A DNA stretch of 64,000 bases from Peptoniphilus genitalis (GTDB taxonomy: Bacteria; Bacillota; Clostridia; Tissierellales; Peptoniphilaceae), in contig NZ_CP097885.1 in the NCBI RefSeq assembly GCF_023614525.1, positions 1-64,000 on the forward strand, given 5' to 3'. The notes under the pieces are model-generated. The model was not told the origin of the DNA. It saw only the letters and a program-made list of their open reading frames with translations, and searched no databases. Below are positions 38,001-46,852 of the stretch, piece after piece (the first letter of the stretch is position 1; the number at the start of each line of letters is the position of its first letter). A program made the translations under genes and the position numbers.

Positions 38001-39248
38001 ATCGAAATCGACAGACTATCACGAGCTATAACCGATGGAAAAAGAACAAGTGGACAACATCCAGGCGGCGTAATGATTGTCCCTAAAACAAATTCTATTT
38101 TTGATTTTACTCCAATCCAATATCCTGCAGATGATCCAAGCTCCGGAGTAATAACAACTCACTTTGATTATAACTTTATTCATGGAAAGATCTTAAAACT
38201 AGATATACTTGGTCACGATGGTCCAACAATTATTAAAATGTTAGAAGACTTTACAGGAATTGATTCCAATACTATAAGACTTGATGATAAAGAGACACTT
38301 TCTATCTTTAATAGTGCAGAAGCCTTTAATATGGATGAAGAAGTTTTCTCTTGCAAGACAGGAACCCTCGGGATACCTGAATTTGGAACTTCCTTTGTTA
38401 TATCAATGCTATTAGAAACAAATCCGAAAAACTTTGCAGACCTTGTTAGAATTTCTGGTTTATCTCATGGTACTGATGTATGGATTTCGAATGCACAAGA
38501 GTTAGTTGACTCTGGTAGAGCTGAGCTTAAAGATGTAATAGCCACTAGAGAAGATATTATGGTCTATCTAATAAATGCTGGTGCTGAAAATAAAATGGCC
38601 TTTGACACAATGGAAAAGGTTAGAAAGGGCAAGGGACTAACTGAAGAACAAGAAAGTATTATGAAGAACTTAGACCTGCCTGAATGGTATATTGATTCTT
38701 GTAAAAAAATTAAGTATATGTTCCCTAAGGCCCACGCAGTGGCTTATGTTATGTTGTCCTTTAGAATTGCATACTATAAATTAAATTATCCTTTGGCCTT
38801 CTATGCAACTTTCTTTACAATTAAGTTAACTGACTTTAATGGAGAAAATATTATTGAAGGACCAAACTTTTTGAAAAATAGAATTAAAATGCTAAGAGAG
38901 ATTGAAAAACCAACAGCCAAAGACAAGGGTGAAATAAGAGTGTCTGAAGTTGCACTTGAAATGTATGCTAGAGGCTTTCAATTCTTAAAGGCAGACATTT
39001 ATAAATCTAAGGCTTCTAAGTTCACTATAGAAGATGGAAAAATTAGAATGCCTATAAGAGCAGTGCCCGGAATTGGTGAAAACTGTGCAAATAAGATAGA
39101 ACAAGAATCACAAAAATCAAAGTATTTATCTATCGAAGACTTTTCAAAAAGAACTGGTGCAGGAAATTCTGTTATAACAATTCTACAAAAAAATGGAATG
39201 CTTGAAGACTTAGATGAAACAAATCAAATTTCATTATTTAATTTTTGA
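35001..39248 (+). CDS. polC: DNA polymerase III alpha subunit, PolC type
   Basis: Main replicative polymerase of low-GC Gram-positives. Order: N-terminal domain, OB fold (about 210-300), PHP part 1 (ELRIHSKMSQMSGVTSFTDF), 3'-5' proofreading exonuclease inserted in the PHP domain (YVVFDIETTGLSSRNDKITE, HNAKFDISFIRREY), PHP part 2, then the palm with GSRGSVGSSFVATMADITEV and a zinc site (CPNC and CPKCG), and PDIDLNFAGEYQ. About 1,415 residues. The TTG at 35001 preceded by GGGTGAT is favoured over an in-frame TTG at 34989 inside ispG. Confidence 0.97.
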   Translation: MILLKDILQKLNTSYDNISEEIFIESIKRNKNTNEAFFVINSKRDLEETFKNEIEDIFSKNLDEYKIYIDFKSSSLYKSEDDLICAEILKYNPSSKIWIDDIEINKNEKIGTIDITLPSEEAFYSLSQNGFASYLQKELKIFGDFNIKFDFLKNEFEEDSIENFICQIEEAEEVISTKHEEEFKSKIEKKSKEKNTKKSDSYGKKDLGTIERLIDVNVNSQKVTVEVDIFNIESRELKNGNSLISTSITDYTSSTLAKIFLKPDKAEEFLESFNKGDHVVITGNVSYDNFSRCDTIMIRYIEKRDKIIRRDNSDEKRTELRIHSKMSQMSGVTSFTDFANRAKLWGHDSIGIADTNDVQGFPEAMEAAEKTGLKILYGTDINFVDDKEKIVTNYEEGKTYDTYVVFDIETTGLSSRNDKITEIGAVKIKNGMIVGRFSQLINPEKEIPQVVVDLTGISNAMVENEPTIEEVILKFYDFAKDAVLVAHNAKFDISFIRREYANNNLVFNHPILDTLVLARATMTDMKRFNLGTLCKNLGVSLVGAHRAVNDAEATAEVFIKLIEKIKREEEFDFENLNKEIVNIESKRLFESSLLLLVQNEIGLKNLYMLISDSHMKYFNFVAKVPRSLLDKYREGILVGSGNANSELFDAIYRMCPQEELLEIAKYYDFLEIQPTSDNILAIEDGKYTIEDIREINKKIISIGEELNIPVVADSDTYYLEESEDVLRRIVLNGKPGRPDPRASRNQKFYFKTTEEMLDEFSYLGQDKAYEVVVTNTNKLKNSIKDIKPIPDGTYPPVIEGSDDSLREMTYKKAHDIYGDELPKIVEDRLEKELKSIISNGYSVLYIIAQKLVKKSNDDGFLVGSRGSVGSSFVATMADITEVNPLPPHYICPNCKYSEFTEDLTYGSGVDMPDKVCPKCGSPLKKDGHNIPFEVFLGFYGDKEPDIDLNFAGEYQPRAHKYTEELFGEGYVFRAGTIGKIADKTAYGYVKKYFENKHISPIEIDRLSRAITDGKRTSGQHPGGVMIVPKTNSIFDFTPIQYPADDPSSGVITTHFDYNFIHGKILKLDILGHDGPTIIKMLEDFTGIDSNTIRLDDKETLSIFNSAEAFNMDEEVFSCKTGTLGIPEFGTSFVISMLLETNPKNFADLVRISGLSHGTDVWISNAQELVDSGRAELKDVIATREDIMVYLINAGAENKMAFDTMEKVRKGKGLTEEQESIMKNLDLPEWYIDSCKKIKYMFPKAHAVAYVMLSFRIAYYKLNYPLAFYATFFTIKLTDFNGENIIEGPNFLKNRIKMLREIEKPTAKDKGEIRVSEVALEMYARGFQFLKADIYKSKASKFTIEDGKIRMPIRAVPGIGENCANKIEQESQKSKYLSIEDFSKRTGAGNSVITILQKNGMLEDLDETNQISLFNF

Positions 39249-39253
39249 AAAAC

Positions 39254-39281
39254 TTGTATTTATAGCATTTTATGATATAAT
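39254..39281 (+). promoter_or_regulatory. Promoter of the rimP-nusA-infB operon
   Basis: TTGTAT (39254-39259), 16-base spacer, TATAAT (39276-39281) with extended TGa before the -10. Confidence 0.7.
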
Positions 39282-39307
39282 TTTAAATAAGTAAGATATT
39301 TTAGAGT

Positions 39308-39338
39308 AAAGAGTGGGTGAGCCCACTCTTTGTTTTTT
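39308..39338 (+). terminator. Leader terminator or attenuator ahead of rimP
   Basis: Perfect 10-bp stem AAAGAGTGGG / CCCACTCTTT, TGAG loop, then GTTTTTT. It lies between the operon promoter and rimP, so it could serve polC termination as well as attenuation of the nusA operon. Confidence 0.82.
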
Positions 39339-39354
39339 AGTAGTGAGGTGTTGA

Positions 39355-39816
39355 GTGAATAAAAAAGAATTAAAAAAAGAAATTTACCCACTAGCTGAAG
39401 AGGTAGCAGAAGAACTTGGCTACGAAATTGTAGACATTGAATTTCAAAATGGATCAAAGCACGATTTATTATCAATTTTTATTTACAAAAAAGAAGGAAT
39501 TGATTTGAATGACTGCACTGACATGAGTAGAAGTCTAGAAAAGAAACTAGACAATTTAGAAATTTTAAAAAATCCTTATTATCTTGAGATTTCTTCGCCG
39601 GGACTTGATAGACCTTTAAAAACAAAAGATGACTACAGAAGAAATATTGGAAACGAAGTAGATGTTAAACTTTATGCACCAATAGACGGGAAAAAAGAAT
39701 TTAGTTTTGTTTTAGACAAGTATGATGATGAAAATGTATATTGCACACTTGATGGAAAAGAATTTGCTATACCAATTAAGTCAATTTCGTCAATGAAACA
39801 AACTATTAAATTTTAA
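39355..39816 (+). CDS. rimP: Ribosome maturation factor RimP
   Basis: 30S assembly factor; 153 residues with N-terminal alpha/beta domain (GYEIVDIEFQ), the YYLEISSPGLDRPLKT signature and a C-terminal Sm-like barrel. GTG start with GAGGTG upstream. First gene of the conserved nusA operon. Confidence 0.95.
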   Translation: MNKKELKKEIYPLAEEVAEELGYEIVDIEFQNGSKHDLLSIFIYKKEGIDLNDCTDMSRSLEKKLDNLEILKNPYYLEISSPGLDRPLKTKDDYRRNIGNEVDVKLYAPIDGKKEFSFVLDKYDDENVYCTLDGKEFAIPIKSISSMKQTIKF

Positions 39817-39827
39817 TGGAGGAATAA

Positions 39828-41063
39828 ATGAATCAAGAGTTTATAGACGCTTTGAGTGAAATCGAAAAAGAAAAAGGAATTTCTAAAGAAATCGTCTTTG
39901 AAGCTTTGGAATCAGCTTTAGTTTCTAGTTATAGAAAAAACTACGGCACATCAGAAAATGTTATTGTAAACATGGATAGAGAAACTGGTGAAATAAAACT
40001 ATTTGCTTCTAAAGATATTGTAGAAAAAGTTGAGGATCCTCAACTTGAAATATCCCTTGATGAAGCAAAAAAGATTAATCCAAACTATGAAATTGGGGAT
40101 GTATATAACCAAGAAATTCATCCTAAAAATTTTGGTAGAATTGCTGCCCAAACAGCTAAACAAGTTGTAATTCAAAGAATCAAAGATGCAGAAAGAGATA
40201 TTGTATTTGATGAGTACGTTGAAAGAGAAAAGGAAATTATAACAGGACTTGTTCAAAGAAAGTCTTACAACAATGTTTACGTGGATTTAGGATCTACTGA
40301 AGCAATACTTCCTTACAGTGAGCAAATTAGCGGTGAATCTTATAATCATGGAGATAGATATAAGATGTTAATCTTATCAGTAGAAAAATCTACTAAAGGT
40401 CCGCAGATTGTTCTTTCAAGATCTCACCCAGATTTAATAAAAAGACTTTTTGAATTAGAAATCCCAGAAGTTAGTGAAGGAATAGTAGAAATCTACTCTA
40501 TTTCAAGAGAAGCTGGTTCAAGAACAAAAATAGCTGTATTTTCTAGAGACCCTGAAGTTGATCCACTTGGAGCTTGTGTTGGTTATAAGGGACAAAGAGT
40601 AAATGCTATTGTTGATGAAATTGACAATGAAAAAATAGATATTGTTATTTATGAAAAAGAAATTGATAAATTCATTGCAAATTCTTTGAGTCCTTCCAAG
40701 GTAGAGAAGGTATTTGTTAACGAAGCAGAAAAATCAGCACTTGCTATAGTTCCTGATTATCAACTTTCACTTGCTATTGGTAAGGAAGGTCAAAATGTTA
40801 GACTAGCAGCAAAATTAACAGGATGGAAGATAGATATTAAGTCAAATCTTCAATTTGAAGAGTATCTTGATGAAAGAAATATAACAGAAGAAGACTTAAT
40901 TGAAGAATGTGAAAATGCAGTTAAAGAGAATGTCGAAGATGTATCTGAGGATCTTAATAATCCTGAAGAACAAGATATAAAAGAAAACGACGTAGAAGAT
41001 GAAGTTTCTAGCAATTTAGAAAACGCTGATGAAGAATCTTCTGTTGAAGAAACTGAAATATAA
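39828..41063 (+). CDS. nusA: Transcription termination/antitermination protein NusA
   Basis: N-terminal RNA polymerase-binding domain (1-125), S1 domain (about 130-200, GLVQRKSYNNVYVDLGSTEAIL), KH1 (DPLGACVGYKGQRVNAIVDE) and KH2 (AIGKEGQNVRLAAKLTGWKID). The last 50 or so residues are an acidic tail without the AR repeats of proteobacterial NusA. GGAGG RBS. Confidence 0.97.
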   Translation: MNQEFIDALSEIEKEKGISKEIVFEALESALVSSYRKNYGTSENVIVNMDRETGEIKLFASKDIVEKVEDPQLEISLDEAKKINPNYEIGDVYNQEIHPKNFGRIAAQTAKQVVIQRIKDAERDIVFDEYVEREKEIITGLVQRKSYNNVYVDLGSTEAILPYSEQISGESYNHGDRYKMLILSVEKSTKGPQIVLSRSHPDLIKRLFELEIPEVSEGIVEIYSISREAGSRTKIAVFSRDPEVDPLGACVGYKGQRVNAIVDEIDNEKIDIVIYEKEIDKFIANSLSPSKVEKVFVNEAEKSALAIVPDYQLSLAIGKEGQNVRLAAKLTGWKIDIKSNLQFEEYLDERNITEEDLIEECENAVKENVEDVSEDLNNPEEQDIKENDVEDEVSSNLENADEESSVEETEI

Positions 41064-41088
41064 AATTCTTAATTTAACGGAGTAAATA

Positions 41089-41352
41089 ATGACTAAAATT
41101 AGGAAGATACCTATGCGTACTTGTATAGGTTGTAGAGAACAAAAAGCAAAAAAAGATTTAATCAGAGTTGTAAAAAACAAAGAAGATGAAATCTTTATTG
41201 ATAAAACTGGAAAGGCAAATGGAAGAGGAGCTTATTTATGTAATGACAAAAGTTGTTTGGAGAAAGCGATAAAGTCAAAAGCTTTAAATAGGGCATTTAC
41301 AACAGAAATTAGTGAGGAAGTTTATGAAAAACTAATTGATTCTGTAGATTAA
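41089..41352 (+). CDS. rnpM: RNase P modulator RnpM (YlxR)
   Basis: 87-residue RNA-binding protein: MRTCIGCREQKAKKDLIRVV and GKANGRGAYLCNDKSCLEKAIK are family motifs. YlxR has been reported to bind and modulate RNase P RNA in B. subtilis. In many Firmicutes a second small gene (ylxQ, L7Ae type) follows; here infB follows directly. Confidence 0.93.
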   Translation: MTKIRKIPMRTCIGCREQKAKKDLIRVVKNKEDEIFIDKTGKANGRGAYLCNDKSCLEKAIKSKALNRAFTTEISEEVYEKLIDSVD

Positions 41353-41376
41353 GCTTCTTTTTAGGAGGTGTTCAAT

Positions 41377-43626
41377 TTGTCAAAAATTAGAGTACATGCG
41401 TTGGCAAAAGAAATTGGTATTACTAGTAAAGAATTATTATTAAAATTAAATGAACTTGAAATATCAGTAAAAAACCACATGTCAACATTAGACAGTGCTG
41501 AAGAAGAAAAAGTAAGAAAATTATACAAAAAGAGTTCTTCTAAGAATGAATCTCCTGTAAAGAATGAAAATTCTAATAAAAAGAGAGATAAAAGCAAAAA
41601 AAACAATCCTAATAAGGAAAAACAAAGCGAAAAAAAATTAGATAATAAAACAAGTAAGAAAGAAAATAAAGACATAAATTCTCAAAAAGAAAAGGATGTT
41701 GAAAAGACTCCTAATAATAAAAAGAATAAGAAGAATAAGTCTAAGCATAAAGATAATAAAGATGATAAAGATGATAAAAACAACTCCTTTAAAAAAGATT
41801 TAACTAAGAAAAAACCGAAGAAAAAAGTTAAATCAAGACATAGAGTTGAAGAGGAAGATAAGGGAGATGATTCTATAATAGTGATTGCACCTATTACAGT
41901 AAAAGATTTTGCTAATCAGTTAGGAGTATCTGTTTCAACAGTTATAACAAAGCTAATTGGTCTTGGAGTTATGGCAAATCAAAACCAAAGTATTGATGAA
42001 GATACTTGTATATTACTAGCTGATGAACTAGGAATAGAAATTGAAATAGAAGCGCCAAATCTTGACCAATCTGTTGAAGAAGAATACGGTCTTTTAAAAG
42101 AAGATAAGGAGAGAGACCTTAAACCAAGACCACCTGTTGTAACAGTTATGGGCCACGTTGACCATGGTAAAACTTCTTTACTTGATTCAATTAAGAAAAC
42201 ACATGTTACTCAATCAGAAGCTGGCGGAATTACTCAACATATAGGAGCATACACTGTTAATCTTTCAGGAAAGAAAATAACTTTCCTTGATACTCCTGGT
42301 CACGAAGCCTTCACTTCTATGAGATTAAGAGGAGCTCAAACTACTGATATAGCTATACTTGTTGTAGCAGCAGATGATGGTGTTATGCCTCAAACTCTTG
42401 AAGCAATTTCTCACGCAAGATCTGCAGATGTTCCAATAATTGTAGCAATTACAAAGATTGATAAGCCTGAAGGAAATCCTGAAAGAGTTAAGCAAGAATT
42501 GATGAACGAAAACCTTGTTCCTGAAGAATGGGGAGGAGATACTATTGTTGTTGGTGTTTCTTCTAAATCTGGAGAAGGTATTGATGACTTGCTTGAAATG
42601 ATTCTTTTAGTCGCTGAAATGAAAGAACTTAAAGCAAACCCTAATAGACGTGCTGTAGGCACTATTATCGAGGCAAATCTTGATAAGGCTAAGGGACCTA
42701 TGGCAACTATCCTTATTAAAAACGGTACTTTAAGATTCGGTGACGCAGTAGTATCAGGTACTTGCTCAGGAAGAATTAGGGCAATGGAAGATGACAAGGG
42801 TAAAAGAGTTAAAAAAGCAGGTCCTTCTATGCCAGTTGTAATTTTAGGACTTAATGATGTTCCTAATGCAGGGGATACAATATATGCAGTAAATGATGAT
42901 AAGACTGCAAAGACTATTGCTGACAAGAATAAAGAAATTTCTAGGGAAAAGAGACTAAGCCAAACAACTAAGATTAGTCTTGACAACTTATTTGAAAAAA
43001 TCTCTGAAGAGGATGTAAAGGAACTAAACATCGTTGTTAAGGGTGACGTAAAGGGTTCTGTTGAGGCACTTAACCAATCACTATTAAAACTTTCCACTGA
43101 AGAAGTTAAGATTTCTGTAATTCACTCTGGAGTTGGTGGAATTAATGAATCTGACGTAACATTAGCTTCTGCATCTAATGCAATTGTAATAGGATTTAAC
43201 GTTAGACCTAATATCAATGCTATAGAACTTGCAAAAACAGAAGATGTTGAAATAAGAACTTATAGAGTTATCTATGAAATTATAAATGATATTGAACAAG
43301 CCGCTAAGGGTATGCTTGATCCAGACATTGTTGAAGAAATACTTGGTAGATGTGAAATTAGACAAACATTCAAACTACCTAACAATCAAATGGTTGCAGG
43401 GGTTTATGTGCTAAGTGGTAAAATCTTAAGAAATTCTAAGGTTAAAGTCCTAAGAGATGATGTTGTTATTCATGAAGGTGACATTGCTTCACTTAAGAGA
43501 TTTAAAGATGATGCCAAAGAACTTGCAACAGGTTTTGAAGGTGGACTAGTAATTGATGGATTTAATGATATAAAAGAGGGCGACCTTCTTGAATCATATA
43601 TCATGAAGGAAGTTGAGAGATCATAA
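41377..43626 (+). CDS. infB: Translation initiation factor IF-2
   Basis: The N-terminal domain starts SKIRVHALAKEIGITSKELL, then a strongly Lys/Asn-rich low-complexity linker (about 55-160), a second IF2N domain, the GTPase with GHVDHGKTSLLD, DTPGHEAF and TKID, and C-terminal domains II-IV. TTG at 41377 is chosen because AGGAGGTG lies 7 bases upstream; an in-frame GTG at 41368 overlaps that RBS. The last A of its TAA is the first base of rbfA. Confidence 0.97.
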   Translation: MSKIRVHALAKEIGITSKELLLKLNELEISVKNHMSTLDSAEEEKVRKLYKKSSSKNESPVKNENSNKKRDKSKKNNPNKEKQSEKKLDNKTSKKENKDINSQKEKDVEKTPNNKKNKKNKSKHKDNKDDKDDKNNSFKKDLTKKKPKKKVKSRHRVEEEDKGDDSIIVIAPITVKDFANQLGVSVSTVITKLIGLGVMANQNQSIDEDTCILLADELGIEIEIEAPNLDQSVEEEYGLLKEDKERDLKPRPPVVTVMGHVDHGKTSLLDSIKKTHVTQSEAGGITQHIGAYTVNLSGKKITFLDTPGHEAFTSMRLRGAQTTDIAILVVAADDGVMPQTLEAISHARSADVPIIVAITKIDKPEGNPERVKQELMNENLVPEEWGGDTIVVGVSSKSGEGIDDLLEMILLVAEMKELKANPNRRAVGTIIEANLDKAKGPMATILIKNGTLRFGDAVVSGTCSGRIRAMEDDKGKRVKKAGPSMPVVILGLNDVPNAGDTIYAVNDDKTAKTIADKNKEISREKRLSQTTKISLDNLFEKISEEDVKELNIVVKGDVKGSVEALNQSLLKLSTEEVKISVIHSGVGGINESDVTLASASNAIVIGFNVRPNINAIELAKTEDVEIRTYRVIYEIINDIEQAAKGMLDPDIVEEILGRCEIRQTFKLPNNQMVAGVYVLSGKILRNSKVKVLRDDVVIHEGDIASLKRFKDDAKELATGFEGGLVIDGFNDIKEGDLLESYIMKEVERS

Positions 43627-43979
43627 TGAATAATAAAAGAATTAATAGAATCTCTGAAGAAGTAAGAAAAACTATTTCTAATATTGTTCAAAACGAATTA
43701 AAAGATCCTAGAATACCTTCTATTACAAGTATCTCCCATGTTGAGGTTACTAACGACCTGTCCTTTGCAAAGGTCTATGTATCTGTTTTAGGAGACGATT
43801 ATGATAGGGACGAAGCAGTTGAAGGTCTTAATTCTGCTAAGGGTTTTATAAAAAAAGAATTGGCTAATAGAGTTAAACTTAGGGCAATGCCGGAATTAAT
43901 TTTCATTAAAGATGACTCTATTGAAAAAGCTATGGAACTAGACAAACTTATAGAAGAGGTAAATCGCAAAAATGATTAA
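43626..43979 (+). CDS. rbfA: Ribosome-binding factor A
   Basis: 117-residue KH-type 30S maturation factor: RINRISEEVRKTISNIVQNELKDPR, VSVLGDD and LRAMPELIFIKDDSIEKAMELD. Coupled to infB (TAATG) and overlapping nrnA. Confidence 0.95.
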   Translation: MNNKRINRISEEVRKTISNIVQNELKDPRIPSITSISHVEVTNDLSFAKVYVSVLGDDYDRDEAVEGLNSAKGFIKKELANRVKLRAMPELIFIKDDSIEKAMELDKLIEEVNRKND

Positions 43980-44946
43980 TTTAAAGGAAGTATCCTCTGA
44001 ATTAAAAAATTTGATAGATAGTAGTCAAACTATTGCAGTTGCATCCCATTTGAATCCAGATGGTGATAATTTAGGATCAGCAACTGCAATGATTGGCATG
44101 CTTAATAAGCTTGGTAAAAAACCAATTTTTGTTCTGGATGATCTCATACCATCTTCTTTTAAATTTTTATCAAATCTATCCTTTGCAAAAAATCCTGATA
44201 ATATTGATACAACTTTTGATTTATTTATTGCTCTTGATTCATCAGATGAAGATAGGATGGGAGATAGGGTAAAAGAAATCTTTAATAAATCAAAGAAAAC
44301 TGTTAATATTGACCATCACTTTAGCAATAAAAATTATGCTGATTTGAATATTGTTGACGAAAAATCTCCAGCAACTTGTGAAATACTAGCTAGGATTTTT
44401 AAAAGTCTTGGACTTAGTTTAAATAGGGAAATAGCAACTTCATTATTCACTGGTCTTTCAACTGATACAGGATCATTTAAATATAGCTCTGTCACATCAC
44501 AAACTTTTGAAATCGCTTCAGATTTATTTAAATATAATATTGATATTAATGAAGTTACACAAAATGTTTATCAAAGTAGGTCTAGACAAAAAACTGACCT
44601 TTTAATTAGAGCTATGAACTCAATAGAATACTTTGATGAAGATAGAATAGCAGTAGTTCTTGTAACTAAAGATGATATGGAAAATACAAAAGCTGCAAAC
44701 TCAGATGCTGATGGAATTGTTGAATTTGTAAGAGACATTGATTCAGTTGAGCTGGCTGTTCTTCTAAAAGAAAAAGATGATTGTATAAGATTATCTCTTA
44801 GGTCAAAATCTTATGTAGACTGCACAAAAATAGCTTCACAATTTAATGGTGGTGGTCATATTAGGGCTTCAGGTGGGACAATTAACCACACTGACCTTAT
44901 GAAAGCTAAAAAAGATTTAATAAAAGTGGCTGAAGAAGAATTATGA
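43972..44946 (+). CDS. nrnA: DHH-family nanoRNase / pAp phosphatase (NrnA-like)
   Basis: DHH-DHHA1 protein of 324 residues: ASHLNPDGDNLGSATAM (metal-binding DxD site), DSSDEDRMG, NIDHHFSN (DHH) and C-terminal FNGGGHIRASGGTI. It degrades oligoribonucleotides and pAp. Standard position between rbfA and truB. Confidence 0.93.
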   Translation: MINLKEVSSELKNLIDSSQTIAVASHLNPDGDNLGSATAMIGMLNKLGKKPIFVLDDLIPSSFKFLSNLSFAKNPDNIDTTFDLFIALDSSDEDRMGDRVKEIFNKSKKTVNIDHHFSNKNYADLNIVDEKSPATCEILARIFKSLGLSLNREIATSLFTGLSTDTGSFKYSSVTSQTFEIASDLFKYNIDINEVTQNVYQSRSRQKTDLLIRAMNSIEYFDEDRIAVVLVTKDDMENTKAANSDADGIVEFVRDIDSVELAVLLKEKDDCIRLSLRSKSYVDCTKIASQFNGGGHIRASGGTINHTDLMKAKKDLIKVAEEEL

Positions 44947-45833
44947 TGGACGGTCTATTAATATTTGACAAAGAACAGGGAATCACTTCTCACGACTTAG
45001 TATATAAAGTTAGACGTAAGTTAGGTATAAAAAAAGTAGGACACACTGGCACTCTTGATCCAATGGCAACAGGTGTCCTAGTTATATCTATTGGTAAGGC
45101 TACAAAGACTAGTGAATATATTATTTCCAGTGACAAGGAATATGAAGCTAGAATAAAACTTGGAGTTCTTACAGATTCTTACGACATTACTGGTGAAATT
45201 TTAAAAGAAGAAAAGGTAACTTTTACGCAAGATGAAATCATTAATTCACTTAAACATTTCACGGGAAAAATGACTCAAAAGCCACCAATATATTCTGCTT
45301 TAAAAGTAAAGGGTAAGAAACTTTATGAATATGCCAGAGAGGGTAAAGAAGTTGAAATCAAGAAAAGAAATATCGAATTCTATGAGAATGAACTCTTAGA
45401 ATTCAATGGAAGTGATGAATTTCTCATTAGAGTTAAAGTATCTAAGGGTACCTATATTAGATCTCTTGCTAATGATATTGGCGAATTCCTTGGAACTTAT
45501 GGCACACTAACTGAACTAAGAAGAACGAGGACTGGGGATTTTAAAATCGAAGATTCTATAAAAACCTCTTCCTTTCAAGAAATGTCTCTGGATGAAATAA
45601 AAGAAAAAATCTTACCTATGGATATGGCTTTAAGTAATTTTAAAAAGATTGAAATAGATAAAAGTTTTTGCAAAGAATTCCTCAATGGGCAATTTTATAA
45701 AGTTAAGGATAGTTTAGAAGACGAAGATTATAGAGTATACTGCGATAATTTATTTTTGGGTATTGGTGAAATTAGATACATTGATAATGAAGCCTATCTA
45801 AAAATGAAGAAGAAATTAATAGGTGATTTATGA
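44943..45833 (+). CDS. truB: tRNA pseudouridine55 synthase
   Basis: MDGLLIFDKEQGITSHDLVYKVRR, GHTGTLDPMATGVLVI with catalytic Asp in GTLDP, and VSKGTYIRSLANDIG. 296 residues with a PUA-like C terminus. Two adjacent ATGs at 44943 and 44946; either could be used. Confidence 0.96.
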   Translation: MMDGLLIFDKEQGITSHDLVYKVRRKLGIKKVGHTGTLDPMATGVLVISIGKATKTSEYIISSDKEYEARIKLGVLTDSYDITGEILKEEKVTFTQDEIINSLKHFTGKMTQKPPIYSALKVKGKKLYEYAREGKEVEIKKRNIEFYENELLEFNGSDEFLIRVKVSKGTYIRSLANDIGEFLGTYGTLTELRRTRTGDFKIEDSIKTSSFQEMSLDEIKEKILPMDMALSNFKKIEIDKSFCKEFLNGQFYKVKDSLEDEDYRVYCDNLFLGIGEIRYIDNEAYLKMKKKLIGDL

Positions 45834-46738
45834 AAATAATTGAAATTGACTTAAATTATATAGCAGATGAGGATTCAGTTATCGCCCTTGGAAATTTTGA
45901 CGGAGTCCACAAGGGACATATGGAGTTAATAAATAGGGCAGTTAAAAATGCAAAAAAATTAAATATTAAATCAAGTTTATTACTTTTTAATGAGCATACT
46001 GATAATCTATTCAAAGTTGGAAAAAAAGATATTATAACAACTAACCAAACAAAATTTGAAATTATTGAAGGTTTAGGAGTAGACATTATATATCTTATAA
46101 ACTTTACAAGAGAGTTTATGTCCTACACTCCAATAATGTTTTTAAAAGATTTTCTAGCTGATAATTTAAAAATAAAAGGTATTGTTGTGGGCTATGACTA
46201 TACCTATGGCTATAAAAAATCTGGAGATGTTGACTTTTTAAATAAAAATAAATTTTTATTTAAAAGTGTAGATGTTATAGATCAAATTTCTTCCCATGGA
46301 GTGAAAATTTCATCAACTCTTATAAGAAGCTTAATTGAAGAAGGTAAACTAAAAGAAGCAAATGAACTTCTATCAAGACCCTATAAATTAATTGGAGAAA
46401 TTATTCACGCCAAAGGCTTAGGGAAAAAAATGGGCTATCCTACTGCTAACTTAAAACTAATAGATAATTTTGTAATACCTAAATTTGGTGTTTATGACAC
46501 AGATATTATTATCAACGGGGAGAGGTTTAGAGCCTCAACCAACATTGGCACAAACCCTACAGTTGAGCATGATGGAATAAAAATAGAAGCTCATATACTA
46601 GATTTTAATAGAGATATTTATGGCGAGATTGTAGAACTTGAACTTTTAGATTTTGTAAGACCAGAATTAAAGTTTGATTCAATAGAAGAACTATTCGAAC
46701 AAATTGCTAAAGATGTTTTAGTTACAAGGAATAGATGA
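45830..46738 (+). CDS. ribF: Bifunctional riboflavin kinase / FAD synthetase
   Basis: N-terminal FAD synthetase (IALGNFDGVHKGHMELI nucleotidyltransferase motif, VVGYDYTYGYKKSGDVDFL, SSTLIRSLIEEG) and C-terminal riboflavin kinase (GKKMGYPTANLK, GVYDTDI, NIGTNPTV, IYGEIVELELLDFVRPE). 302 residues. Confidence 0.96.
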   Translation: MKIIEIDLNYIADEDSVIALGNFDGVHKGHMELINRAVKNAKKLNIKSSLLLFNEHTDNLFKVGKKDIITTNQTKFEIIEGLGVDIIYLINFTREFMSYTPIMFLKDFLADNLKIKGIVVGYDYTYGYKKSGDVDFLNKNKFLFKSVDVIDQISSHGVKISSTLIRSLIEEGKLKEANELLSRPYKLIGEIIHAKGLGKKMGYPTANLKLIDNFVIPKFGVYDTDIIINGERFRASTNIGTNPTVEHDGIKIEAHILDFNRDIYGEIVELELLDFVRPELKFDSIEELFEQIAKDVLVTRNR

Positions 46739-46739
46739 C

Positions 46740-46768
46740 TTTACAAGTAAGTTATTATATGTTAAGAT
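46740..46768 (+). promoter_or_regulatory. Promoter of rpsO
   Basis: TTTACA (46740-46745), 17-base spacer, TAAGAT (46763-46768) with an extended TGt. It begins right at the ribF stop codon. Confidence 0.7.
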
Positions 46769-46782
46769 ATACAAGGTTAAAT

Positions 46783-46827
46783 AGCTATTCGCAGTTGGTC
46801 GCTCCTCGACGCCTACTTCGATTAGCT
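46783..46827 (+). promoter_or_regulatory. Structured rpsO leader, candidate S15 autoregulatory RNA
   Basis: This 45-base segment folds into one long imperfect hairpin: AGCTA, TCG, AGT and GG blocks on the left match TAGCT, CGA, ACT and CC on the right, with single mismatches between blocks, closed by GTCG-CTCCT-CGAC. It sits between the rpsO promoter and RBS, where S15-binding leaders occur in many bacteria. The fold is read by eye. Confidence 0.6.
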
Positions 46828-46852
46828 TTATCAAAAAATTTAGGAGGAAAAT

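Noticed and set aside
42411-43097. Long open frame (228 codons) on the minus strand inside infB
   Set aside because: Exact shadow of the conserved infB GTPase coding region; low-complexity Ser/Ile/Leu content and no RBS.
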